A stretch of DNA of 64,000 nt from Pedobacter sp. AK013 (GTDB lineage Bacteria; Bacteroidota; Bacteroidia; Sphingobacteriales; Sphingobacteriaceae). The notes beneath the pieces were generated by a model. It saw only the letters and a program-made list of their open reading frames with translations, ran no database searches and was not told the DNA's origin. Positions 1 to 7,941 of the stretch are shown here, in pieces. The first letter of the stretch is position 1. Each line of letters opens with the position of its first letter. The DNA is taken from NCBI RefSeq assembly GCF_014205835.1, contig NZ_JACHCQ010000035.1:1-64000 (forward strand), in the 5' to 3' direction. The position numbers and the translations under genes are program-made.

Positions 1-222
1 TCATGATCTTAGTTCTCTTCTTTGTTTAAATTTAACAATTGTGGCTTGCTAAAGACCACTTGAACTAAGATCACTTTATTACATAGATACTGATGCAGCT
101 TATCAATACTAAATGTGTAAACGAAAGACTACGCTATGAACCAAAATAGAATAAAAAAAGAAAATTATTTAATCATGTTAACCAGGGTTTCTATATCTAC
201 ACATTTGTTGGTGCTCCGTTAC
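1..222. other. Left-edge non-coding segment with a 12-bp inverted repeat
   Basis: No gene is supported here. The arm TGATCTTAGTTC at 4-15 is repeated as its exact reverse complement GAACTAAGATCA at 62-73, with 46 bp between. It lies downstream of the minus-strand reductase gene, so it could be part of a terminator-like fold or an old element end; nothing nearby decides between these. Confidence 0.4.
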
Positions 223-756
223 CTACTTTTTGCGTTTGTAATGTAGTTGTGTTAATCCAGTTTCGAATGTTTTTACGGTTATAAATTCTAGGACTTGTTC
301 AGGCCTTCTGTCTTTAAATAGGCTTGTTCCATTACCTAATAAAACTGGGATAACCGAAATGATAAATTCATCTATTAGGCTGTGCTTCAATAATTCATTT
401 ATTACCTCAGCACCACCATCACAATAGATATTTTTTCCGTCTTCTGACTTTAGCTGTTTGATCAATTCGGTTATGTTTCCTGTATAAAAAGTCGTTCTGC
501 CTACTTTCGGTCTTTCAGTTCTTGTTATAACGTAAACATCTCGTTGTCCGTTATCATAATGAGATGCTCCAATTTCGTTAACTACATAGTCATAGGTTCT
601 TCTACCAATAATTATGGTGTCAATTTTAGACGTAAATTCTGCATAGCCATAGTCTTCCCCTTCTTTTTCTACAAGCTTCAGGAAGCTTAGGTCGTCATTT
701 GGTTTTGCAATGTAACCATCCAGGCTCATTGCAATGAAAAGTGATAATTTTCGCAT
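223..756 (-). CDS. Dihydrofolate reductase-like protein (RibD C-terminal family)
   Basis: A 177-residue cytosolic protein of the RibD C-terminal/DHFR-like fold. It starts with a short strand followed by SLDGYIA (about residues 11-17), the usual signature of this family, and has IIIGRRTYD (48-56) and a GGAEVINELL nucleotide-binding segment (114-123). Family members bind NADPH, but substrates of the stand-alone proteins are mostly unknown. Length is normal for the family and there is no signal peptide. It is not the essential FolA, which has a different N-terminus. It is followed upstream by a broken AraC regulator on the same strand, which may once have controlled it. Confidence 0.85.
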   Translation of the reverse strand: MRKLSLFIAMSLDGYIAKPNDDLSFLKLVEKEGEDYGYAEFTSKIDTIIIGRRTYDYVVNEIGASHYDNGQRDVYVITRTERPKVGRTTFYTGNITELIKQLKSEDGKNIYCDGGAEVINELLKHSLIDEFIISVIPVLLGNGTSLFKDRRPEQVLEFITVKTFETGLTQLHYKRKK

Positions 757-828
757 CTGCTTTAAATTCTAATGTTTCAGCAAATTTACCTATAGACCAA
801 CAATCAGACTTTGTAAAAAAGCGACAAA

Positions 829-1564
829 TTAAAGTAATGATGGTGAAAGTCCAGTATTTCGTTTGATTTCATTGCTAAGATGTGAATGATCATAATAACC
901 ACATTCAAATGCAATGTCTAATAAGCTCCGGTTTTTATCTGAATTTTTGATGATATTCAAAGCATTCTGAAAGCGGATGATATTTGAATATTCTTTTGGT
1001 GATAATCCAATGTATTTTTTAAAGCTTCGCTCGAGTTGCCTTATGGTTGTGAAATTTCTTTTTGATAGGTCGTAAATACTAGTTTGTCCGTTTGTAGAAT
1101 GTATATCATTAATAACTGATTGTAGTTGGTTGTTTTTGCTTTTTATTCTTTGTGAAAAAAAAAAGATCAAAATAATTGAAAGGGTTGTCAACTATTTTAT
1201 CAACATTAAATGAATTGGATTTTTCAAATTCAACAGTATCATTAGTCAACTCATTTTGTGAAGCATAGCTGTAGAAATTGGCAAAAGTTGCAGGTTTCAG
1301 GCACACTCCAAATAAATGCGTATCACTGCCAATAAAACTGTCTTTGAAAGAATTCATGGCACCAACTACATAGGTTTTTCCAAAGTCTATAGAAACCGAT
1401 CCGTTATCTGTCAAACAGGTATTTCCCAAATTCATTAATACACCAGCACAGCCGTCTGGAAAAACCCGTTCCCATTGACTCTCAAGCTCGTTTCCTTTCA
1501 GTTCCCAATAGAAATGAATAAAGGGTTCTAATTCTTTATTTGGTTTAATTTTTTTGTACTTCAT
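829..1564 (-). pseudogene. AraC-family regulator interrupted by a frameshift at a poly-T run
   Basis: Two overlapping reading frames together make one AraC-type regulator of about 245 residues. The N-terminal frame starts at 1564 (MKYKKIKPNKELEPF) and holds the ligand-sensing part with FPDGCAGVLMNLG. The C-terminal frame, ending at 829, holds the complete double helix-turn-helix including SIYDLSKRNFTTIRQLERSF and DIAFECGYYDHSHLS. The frames join at ten consecutive T on the coding strand (A at 1155-1164); nine T would restore one open frame, reading DLFFSQRIKS. This could be true inactivation, phase-variable slippage or a homopolymer base-calling error. The rest of the gene shows no decay, which favours a recent change or an error. 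Confidence 0.8.
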
Positions 1565-1753
1565 CGGTTCTGTGGTGTGACATAAATGCCAACCAATTTT
1601 ATTAGATGTCAGTGTGCATGATGCCATTCCTTCGGTAGGATTATTTTTTCGAATTTACAAAATAAATTCCTTTGGAATGATTGCTCCAACGCTGAACGCT
1701 TCCTCGTAATAATAGCTTTTCACGAAACAACGGGTGTATCCGTTCTGATATTA

Positions 1754-3673
1754 CTACTGCTTTAGCACAAGCTTAATACAAGCACCTCCACCTGCAGCCA
1801 GTTTAACATTTAATACATCATTTCTCCTGATATTCTTCTTTACTACCTTGTAAGTTTCCCGGTTTGTTAAATAGTCTGCATTGTCCCCATCTTCTATAAC
1901 CTCAGCCACAAAAGTACCTTGAGGTAAAAAAGACATCGGAATCTGAAGTAACCTTCCCTTTTCGTTTGTTGCAGTACCTACCAGGTACACGCCGTTTGAA
2001 GCTTGCCGCATGGTTACAATATATTCCCCAATTTCACCTGCCAAAGTTTTACTTTCCTTCCAGGGCATTTTCTGGGCCGACAGAAAGTTGAGCAGTTCAG
2101 GATATTTTTCATAATACTCGGGAATATCGGGAATAACAGTTGCTCCGGAAAAGGTGATTAAGGTACGGGCGGCCTCTGAAACAACCGTTGAAGGAACTTC
2201 CATATTGTTATCTTTCCGGGTGGTTTTTCCTTGGCGTAGATCGAACATCCCATTGTTCATATCAACAGGCCCAGCAATCATATTCACAAAGGCCGAGGTT
2301 ACAAACGTTTTGGGATAAAATATATCCCGACCATCAAGCTGTGCTTTACAGTATTCCCGGGTAACAGCATTTGGCCAGGTACGCATCTGTCCATACGGAT
2401 GGACCGGCCCATCGTGGAAATCAACCAACAGTTTGTTTTTTGCACACAGTTCGGTGAGCATTTTTGTCCGGATATTTTTTTCTTCGGGACTACCTGCCAT
2501 AAAACCATACTTTACCCCAGCAGCCCCCCACTGGTGATATTGTTCCAATGTTTTTTCTATAGGAGATCTTTTTCCACCCACATCATTTAAATAGAGCCAT
2601 ACACCCACTCCTTTTTGTTTCCCGTATCTGATAATATTTTGAACATCCTTTGCTTTATCACCTTTTAAAGGATCCGAATCTTTCGAAAATTCCGGTCCGT
2701 ACCAGTTGGCATCGAGTACTAGGTGGGGAAAGCCTTGTTTGGCGGCAAAATCGATCATTTTAACCCAAGAGGTATAGTTCATTTCATAGTGGAAGCCCTC
2801 CCATACTGCACCATCTATCCTCCAATCCCAAAGTGCCACACCCGGCTTAACCCATGAAAAATCCATTTTAGGGTCGGGGTTTAACAATTCCAGTAAGTGC
2901 GAATCAACCAGTTTACCTGGTGTGTTTCCAAAAAAGATAACTCTCCAGGCAGAGTGGTAGCCCGGATGAAGTTTCTGCGGTTTCGAAGTAACGGAAAATA
3001 AAAGGTTGCCTTTTTTTGACCGTAATTTAAGCGGTTCGCCTTCGTCTAAGCAGGCCTCGTGGATAGCCATATATTGGTTACCGCTAGCTTTAATGGTCAT
3101 TACCGGCATTCGTTCACCGTCAGCCTGCGAGAGTAATTCTGGTCCGATATTATGCCGCTCAAAATTATAGTACCAGGCCGTAAAATCACCAGCAAAATTA
3201 AACCCTGTAAATTCAGATAGAACCGTTTGTTCGACTTTACTTTCTTGCGGGATAAGGTATCGGAATGCGACACCATCATTGTATGCCCGCAACACTACGT
3301 TCATTTTATCTGAACTGTTGATCGCGGAAGACAGCTTAATTGTTAGTTCATTATAATGATCAGAAACTTGTTGCCTCTTGCCCCAAACGGGTTTCCAGGT
3401 ACCGTTGACTGTTTTTCGGTCTTGGGCGGTAACTATCCATCCTGTAGAAGGGATCGTGCCATTTTTTACCGTCTCAAAGCCCATTGGTGATCTGTCTATT
3501 AATAATTTGTTGTTGGCAGAAAAGCTATAGCAATAATTGCCGTTAGACTGTTGATGTATCTTGATTTCCAGTTTTTTATCTGGAGAACTCAAGGTGTATT
3601 CCTTCTGAAGGGTCTGCGCATATCCCGCACAAACAGACCATTGGAGCATTAAAAATAGACCTAAAAATTTCAT
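1754..3673 (-). CDS. GH97 family glycoside hydrolase (divergent active site)
   Basis: Secreted enzyme of family GH97, 639 residues from the chosen start. I place the start at 3673 because it gives a clean 20-residue signal peptide (MKFLGLFLMLQ...CAGYAQ) preceded by an AACC-rich leader; in-frame starts at 3706 and 3724 add a charged stretch. The N-terminal beta-sandwich starts at LSSPDKKLEIKI, and the TIM barrel contains VALWDWR and VLDANWYG. The two other GH97 proteins here have KVDFF, with the Asp that is the nucleophile in retaining GH97 alpha-galactosidases. This protein has VKYGFMAGS, so that Asp is absent, and a VDFHDGPVHPYG loop. Activity is probably alpha-galactosidase or alpha-glucosidase-like, with mechanism uncertain. 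It lies apart from the main locus and has no copy of the shared promoter element. Confidence 0.85.
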   Translation of the reverse strand: MKFLGLFLMLQWSVCAGYAQTLQKEYTLSSPDKKLEIKIHQQSNGNYCYSFSANNKLLIDRSPMGFETVKNGTIPSTGWIVTAQDRKTVNGTWKPVWGKRQQVSDHYNELTIKLSSAINSSDKMNVVLRAYNDGVAFRYLIPQESKVEQTVLSEFTGFNFAGDFTAWYYNFERHNIGPELLSQADGERMPVMTIKASGNQYMAIHEACLDEGEPLKLRSKKGNLLFSVTSKPQKLHPGYHSAWRVIFFGNTPGKLVDSHLLELLNPDPKMDFSWVKPGVALWDWRIDGAVWEGFHYEMNYTSWVKMIDFAAKQGFPHLVLDANWYGPEFSKDSDPLKGDKAKDVQNIIRYGKQKGVGVWLYLNDVGGKRSPIEKTLEQYHQWGAAGVKYGFMAGSPEEKNIRTKMLTELCAKNKLLVDFHDGPVHPYGQMRTWPNAVTREYCKAQLDGRDIFYPKTFVTSAFVNMIAGPVDMNNGMFDLRQGKTTRKDNNMEVPSTVVSEAARTLITFSGATVIPDIPEYYEKYPELLNFLSAQKMPWKESKTLAGEIGEYIVTMRQASNGVYLVGTATNEKGRLLQIPMSFLPQGTFVAEVIEDGDNADYLTNRETYKVVKKNIRRNDVLNVKLAAGGGACIKLVLKQ

Positions 3674-4120
3674 GTTTTTAAAAGACTTACCTGGTTTAAA
3701 TTTCATTATATATACTGCTTTCAATACAGAGCCTAAAAATAAATAATATGCAATTAAGAATACCCTTATAGCATATTGTAAATTGAAATTGATTCATGAT
3801 CAGTTAATAAATATAAAAAATAGACGAGGTTCTGCAACCTGTTTTTTATATAGATGTATTTAACATCAACAACCATACTCACTTGTGGAAAGAAATATTT
3901 TACCTTCAGAAAAAGACACTTGTTTAGTTAGTTTTATATTTCTTAAATTCATTTTCTTCCCATATTTGTGTTAAAGACTTATTTCTTCTTTCTTAATCTG
4001 TATAATGCCGCTTATACCAAGACGCTCCGGGTTGGGTTTTGTGTGTGGTAGTAGGATAATGTAAGATTGTATCGATTTCAAAAATCTTTATATTATTTTT
4101 GGCCAAATCTTTTTATAGCC
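3674..4120. other. Divergent intergenic region with an A/T-flanked stem-loop
   Basis: This region separates the minus-strand GH97 gene from the plus-strand AraC gene, so it must hold both promoters. A stem-loop lies at 3811-3850: AGGTT-ctgc-AACCT with flanking A and T runs that also pair. It looks like a bidirectional terminator but sits between divergent genes, so it may instead mark a lost gene or a regulatory fold. No copy of the PUL direct-repeat promoter element was found here. Confidence 0.4.
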
Positions 4121-5032
4121 ATGAGGAAAACCACCGGCATACTTCCTTACTATACAGAAATCAATGATTTTTTAGCTTCCATTCCATGGCCTGAGCGGAC
4201 AACAAACCCAGATTTTTATTGTCTGAGGTTGAAGCCGATAGAAGGTGGTCAGATGCCAGTTTACAGGCCTCCTTTTAAACGATCGTTTTACTTTTTCGCA
4301 CTGCTTTTCAATTCTGGTGAAATTAAAGTGGAATACGGAGAGCAGACCATTCAGGATGCTGATTCCTATTTGGTATTCCATTCACCAAATCTGGTTTATA
4401 GCTTTACCCATAATAATGCACTGGAGGGATACGTGGTTTATTTTAAGCCCGATGCTTTTTCTTTTTTTAAGCCAGGGTTCCACCGTCAGTTCACGCTGTT
4501 CGATCCCCATCGCACCAACCTGTTTAAGTTTGATCACGGGATGTTTAGGCAGTTAGCCCCACATTTTGAGTCTGTTTTTGCCGCTTATGAACATTCTGAG
4601 AAAGATGCCCACCTGGAAGCACGATTGAAGTTACTGGGGCTGTTGTGTCATTTGCAGAGTTGTGTATTAGAAAGTAAACAAAATGAGGTGCCAACTGGTA
4701 GGCCGGAACTATTGTTGCGGGACTTTCTACAGTTGATTGAAAACAATTATATCCATAAACGAAGTATTAAAGAATATGCTGCCTTGCTTTCAGTGACTCC
4801 AAATTATCTTTCACGGTCTGTTAAGCAGGTTTCTGGGCGCAACGCATTGACTTTTATCACAGAACGTTTGGTTTCTGAGGCCAAATCGCTTGTTCGCTAT
4901 ACTGATATGGAGATTTCCACGATTGCCTACCAGTTAGATTTTTCTGACCCGGCTAATTTTGGTAAATTCTTTAAAAAGCACACCAAGTTTTCTCCATCAG
5001 CCTTCCGCAGTCAGCATAAGGGATTAAATTGA
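4121..5032 (+). CDS. AraC-family transcriptional regulator
   Basis: A 303-residue cytosolic regulator. The start at 4121 (MRKTTGILPYYTEIND) is preferred over the upstream in-frame ATG at 4067, because the intervening residues are hydrophobic and atypical for the family. The N-terminal two thirds form a cupin-like sensor (LVFHSPNLVYSFTHNN). The last 100 residues are the paired helix-turn-helix, with SIKEYAALLSVTPNYLSRSV and ISTIAYQLDFSDPANFGKFF. It is the only intact AraC regulator without a sensor kinase in the window. Targets are unknown; neighbours are the divergent GH97 gene and the VOC and YdeI-like genes downstream. Confidence 0.9.
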   Translation: MRKTTGILPYYTEINDFLASIPWPERTTNPDFYCLRLKPIEGGQMPVYRPPFKRSFYFFALLFNSGEIKVEYGEQTIQDADSYLVFHSPNLVYSFTHNNALEGYVVYFKPDAFSFFKPGFHRQFTLFDPHRTNLFKFDHGMFRQLAPHFESVFAAYEHSEKDAHLEARLKLLGLLCHLQSCVLESKQNEVPTGRPELLLRDFLQLIENNYIHKRSIKEYAALLSVTPNYLSRSVKQVSGRNALTFITERLVSEAKSLVRYTDMEISTIAYQLDFSDPANFGKFFKKHTKFSPSAFRSQHKGLN

Positions 5033-5104
5033 CCTGTAAAACCAAGATTTAAACCTATCTTTTCAATCCGTTTCTGCCGTTATTTGCTGGAAAAATTTAA
5101 ATTT

Positions 5105-5512
5105 ATGCCAAGCAAAATATTTATCAATCTGCCGGTAAAAGACCTAGGCAGATCCATTGAGTTTTTTACAAACCTGGGTTTCTCCTTCAATGAGCAGTTT
5201 AGCAATGAGCAGGCCGGCTGTATGATCATCAGTGAGAGTATCTTTGTGATGCTGCTGACCGAAACCTATTTCAGCTCATTTATTGATACCGAAATCTGTG
5301 ATGCCAAACGCCAAACCGAAATGCTCATTGCGCTCGATGCCAGCTCAGTAGATGAGGTAAAAGAATTTATCAGCAAAGCGGAATCCCTTGGCGCCAGGAT
5401 TTATGCAGACCCCAAAGATCACGGATTTATGTACCAGCATAGTTTCGCTGATTTGGATGGACACAAGTGGGAGTTGGTATTTATGGACATGAACCAATTT
5501 GGACAATCTTAA
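5105..5512 (+). CDS. VOC (glyoxalase/bleomycin-resistance-like) family protein
   Basis: A 135-residue protein of the vicinal-oxygen-chelate fold. It starts at 5105 (MPSKIFINLPVKDLGRSIEF), which matches the typical family beginning; an in-frame ATG at 5084 would add seven residues. It has FFTNLGFSFNEQFS near residue 20 and ends with QHSFADLDGHKWELVFMDM, the usual metal-binding strand. Members include lyases, dioxygenases and binding proteins, so the specific reaction cannot be told. It is followed at once by the YdeI-like gene, and the two are probably co-transcribed. Confidence 0.85.
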   Translation: MPSKIFINLPVKDLGRSIEFFTNLGFSFNEQFSNEQAGCMIISESIFVMLLTETYFSSFIDTEICDAKRQTEMLIALDASSVDEVKEFISKAESLGARIYADPKDHGFMYQHSFADLDGHKWELVFMDMNQFGQS

Positions 5513-5522
5513 TAACACGGAA

Positions 5523-6146
5523 ATGGAAAAAATAAAATACGACCCTGCTATTGATGCCTACATTGCCAACGCTGCAGATTTTGCCCGGCCCATTCTTGAA
5601 CATTGGCGTAGGCTTGTGCACGAGAGCTGTCCGGATGTGGATGAGGCAATCAAATGGGGAATTCCCCACTTTGATTACAAGGGAGACCACATGTGTGTGA
5701 TGGCCTCGCACAAGGCGCACTGTTCTTTCACCTTTATAAAGGGCGAACTGATGAGAGATGCAAGATTGAAAGCCGCAAAAAACCTAAAGGGCACTAGCCG
5801 GTTCCTTGGTAAAATAACAAAGGTTAACGAGCTGCCTTCCGATCAGGAATTTATCGATATGATAAAGGAAGCGGTGCAATTGAATGAGCAGGGGGTGAAG
5901 ATAAAGCGCGAAAAAACAGAAGATAATAAACCTAAAGTACTTGATACGCCTGATTATTTCCAGGATGCATTGGACAATGAGCCAAAAGCCAAAGCGGTTT
6001 ATGTGAGCAAATCAAATTCATTCCGTAAAGAATATATTGTATGGATCAGCAGCGCAAAGACCGATGAAACGCGGCAAAAACGGATACAGGAAGCAATAGC
6101 TTGGATAGGCGAAGGAAAAGGCAGATTTTGGAAGCACCAAAAGTAA
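5523..6146 (+). CDS. YdeI/OmpD-associated family protein (DUF1801-type)
   Basis: A 207-residue soluble protein from the start at 5523 (MEKIKYDPAIDAYI); an upstream ATG at 5499 would overlap the VOC gene by 14 bases. The N-terminal half is a DUF1801-like domain with DEAIKWGIPHFDYKGDHMC and a following CSFTFIKGE strand. The C-terminal half (EYIVWISSAKTDETRQKRIQ and EAIAWIGEGKGRFW) is the helical tail found in YdeI/OmdA-type proteins. Biochemical function is not established for the family. It appears to form a small operon with the VOC gene and is unrelated to xylan use. Confidence 0.8.
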   Translation: MEKIKYDPAIDAYIANAADFARPILEHWRRLVHESCPDVDEAIKWGIPHFDYKGDHMCVMASHKAHCSFTFIKGELMRDARLKAAKNLKGTSRFLGKITKVNELPSDQEFIDMIKEAVQLNEQGVKIKREKTEDNKPKVLDTPDYFQDALDNEPKAKAVYVSKSNSFRKEYIVWISSAKTDETRQKRIQEAIAWIGEGKGRFWKHQK

Positions 6147-6344
6147 TGCTGCGGGAGCTCCGAACCAATCTGCTATGAAAAACTTGGGGAGACTGCGAGA
6201 TTCGAAAATAATGCAATCTCTCTCCAATTCCACCGAAAAACAATACCATTTAGTCAGTGTAAAACTTAGTTGCGGAACATGTTAAAGGAGCGATTTAAGG
6301 CATAAAAAAAATTACGATCTTTAAAGAACCAATTTGAGGATATT

Positions 6345-6925
6345 ATGATGGATATATTGTTGCAGACGATTGAAAAAGCGGTAAATGTAGACCAGAATGA
6401 AAAAGAACTCATTGTCAGGCTTTTCCGTGAAAAAAAAAGTATGCGAAGGGCGATTGTTTTCTGAAGGAAGGTGATGTATGTCGAAATGTTGGATTTATAA
6501 TAAACGGCGTAATGCGATATTATATTAACGATGATGGAGAGGAAAAGACTTACGGATTTGCCAAAGAAGCTGATTTTGTCTGCAACAATGAAAGTTTTCT
6601 ACCTCAGCAGCCATCCCGGCAAATTATCCAGGCGCTGGAGGATTGTACTTTATTGGTTATCGGATACAATGATCTTCAAAAATTTTATACTTCAATCAAA
6701 AGTGGTGAACGTTTCGGGCGGCTTGTTATCGAGCAGGTTTTTGTCAAGACCTTACAGGGACTCAATTCTTTCTACACGGATTCACCAGAGCTTCGTTATG
6801 AAAAATTTGTAAAAGAATATCCAGATCTGTTACAGCGGATCCCACAATATTATATTGCTTCCTATGTGGGCGTTAAACCACAATCGCTAAGCCGTATCCG
6901 GAGTAGAAATACGCGCAGAGAATGA
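6345..6925 (+). pseudogene. Crp/Fnr-family regulator interrupted at a poly-A run
   Basis: Two frames join into one Crp/Fnr-type regulator of about 190 residues. The first frame starts at 6345 (MMDILLQTIEKAVNVDQNEK) and stops at 6464. The second continues from the run of nine A at 6430-6438 as KYAKGDCFLKEGDVCRNVGF, the typical cyclic-nucleotide-binding fold entry, and ends with YIASYVGVKPQSLSRIRSRN, the recognition helix. Ten A would restore the frame; equally, a -1 slip on the A tract would. This is the second regulator within 6 kb broken at a homopolymer, so a shared cause such as read error or slippage should be considered. Confidence 0.8.
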
Positions 6926-6997
6926 ATTGTTAACTCAGGTGCATGAAAGGTGAAAAGGATGCAGATAACTTTGTTGTCAACTTAAAAAATAAATATT

Positions 6998-7918
6998 ATG
7001 ACAACAAGAATTTGTTACAGCATTGCATTTTTGACCGGAATAGGTTTGCTATTTATAGGTCTAAGATTTTTGATTTCACCGGTTAAAGCTGAATTCGACT
7101 ATGGTATCTTCACTAATACCAATCAGGATTATTCCTTTCACTATATCAAAGGCATCAGGGATCTATTTTCAGGTATTCTCCTATTGTTTTTAGTATGGAC
7201 GAGGGAAAGAAGGGCTCTGGGTATAGTACTGCTCTCGGCAACTGTAGTGCCATTGGGAGATTTCATGATTGTAATGGGCAAAAACGGAAGCGATTGGCAG
7301 CATGCAATAGCTCATTTGATCGCCATAGCAATCTGCGTTATCACCGGCCCGGTACTTTTATTGCAAAAAACCAAAAAAAGTAGTTCCGACAAACAAATAT
7401 CCTTTAATTTAATTCGCTCAGCGGCCGATGGTGGGCCTACAATAGCGGAGTGTGATCTGCTGCCTGGCGCAAAAACCCCTTGGCATTACCACACATTATT
7501 CTCTGAAAAATTTGAAGTCCTGGAAGGCGAACTGGAAGTTGGAAAGGCCGGTAAACGTTATCAACTCAAGTCTGGAGACGAGATCGTTATATTGGCTAAT
7601 GAGACGCATCTTTTTTACAACAGATCTGAGAGCATGTGTCGGATACGGACAACCATAGAGCCTGGAAATATTCCATTTGAGCAGGCCTCGTTAATTCTAT
7701 TGGGGCTCGCAAAGGATGGTTTTACTAACAGGAACGGGATACCAAAAAAGCTTTCAGACCTAGCTTTGTTTATTTATTTGAATAATTCCAAGATGACCGG
7801 AGCAATGAAAATCGCGGAGCTATTTTTAAGTTTTGTTGCGAAAATTGCTATAAATATGGGTCGATTGAAGGTTCTTGAGGATACCTATTGTAAACCTGCG
7901 CGCCGGATAATTTCATAA
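6998..7918 (+). CDS. DUF4267 membrane domain fused to a cupin domain
   Basis: A 306-residue protein with two parts. Residues 1-125 form about four membrane helices with a DUF4267-like pattern (FLTGIGLLFIGLRFLISP; GIRDLFSGILLLFLVW; LSATVVPLGDFMIVMGK). Residues 135-230 form a cupin barrel with the metal-ligand pattern PWHYHTLFSEKFEVLEGELE followed by VILANETHLFYN. A helical tail of about 75 residues follows. DUF4267 proteins and small cupins usually occur as separate proteins, so this looks like a fusion. Function is unknown. It follows the broken Crp/Fnr gene by 72 bases and converges on a GH97 gene across a shared hairpin. Confidence 0.75.
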   Translation: MTTRICYSIAFLTGIGLLFIGLRFLISPVKAEFDYGIFTNTNQDYSFHYIKGIRDLFSGILLLFLVWTRERRALGIVLLSATVVPLGDFMIVMGKNGSDWQHAIAHLIAIAICVITGPVLLLQKTKKSSSDKQISFNLIRSAADGGPTIAECDLLPGAKTPWHYHTLFSEKFEVLEGELEVGKAGKRYQLKSGDEIVILANETHLFYNRSESMCRIRTTIEPGNIPFEQASLILLGLAKDGFTNRNGIPKKLSDLALFIYLNNSKMTGAMKIAELFLSFVAKIAINMGRLKVLEDTYCKPARRIIS

Positions 7919-7940
7919 ACTTCCCCTCCCGGGGAGCTAT
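7919..7940. terminator. Hairpin between convergent genes
   Basis: The sequence CTTCCCC-tcc-CGGGGAG at 7920-7936 folds into a GC-rich stem followed by a T-rich stretch. It lies between the stop codons of two convergent genes and can serve the plus-strand gene; the minus direction also leads into A/T-rich sequence. Confidence 0.65.
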
Positions 7941-7941
7941 T

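Noticed and set aside
1..222. The 12-bp inverted repeat as the ends of an insertion sequence
   Set aside because: Only 46 bp lie between the arms, no transposase is nearby and no target duplication was seen.
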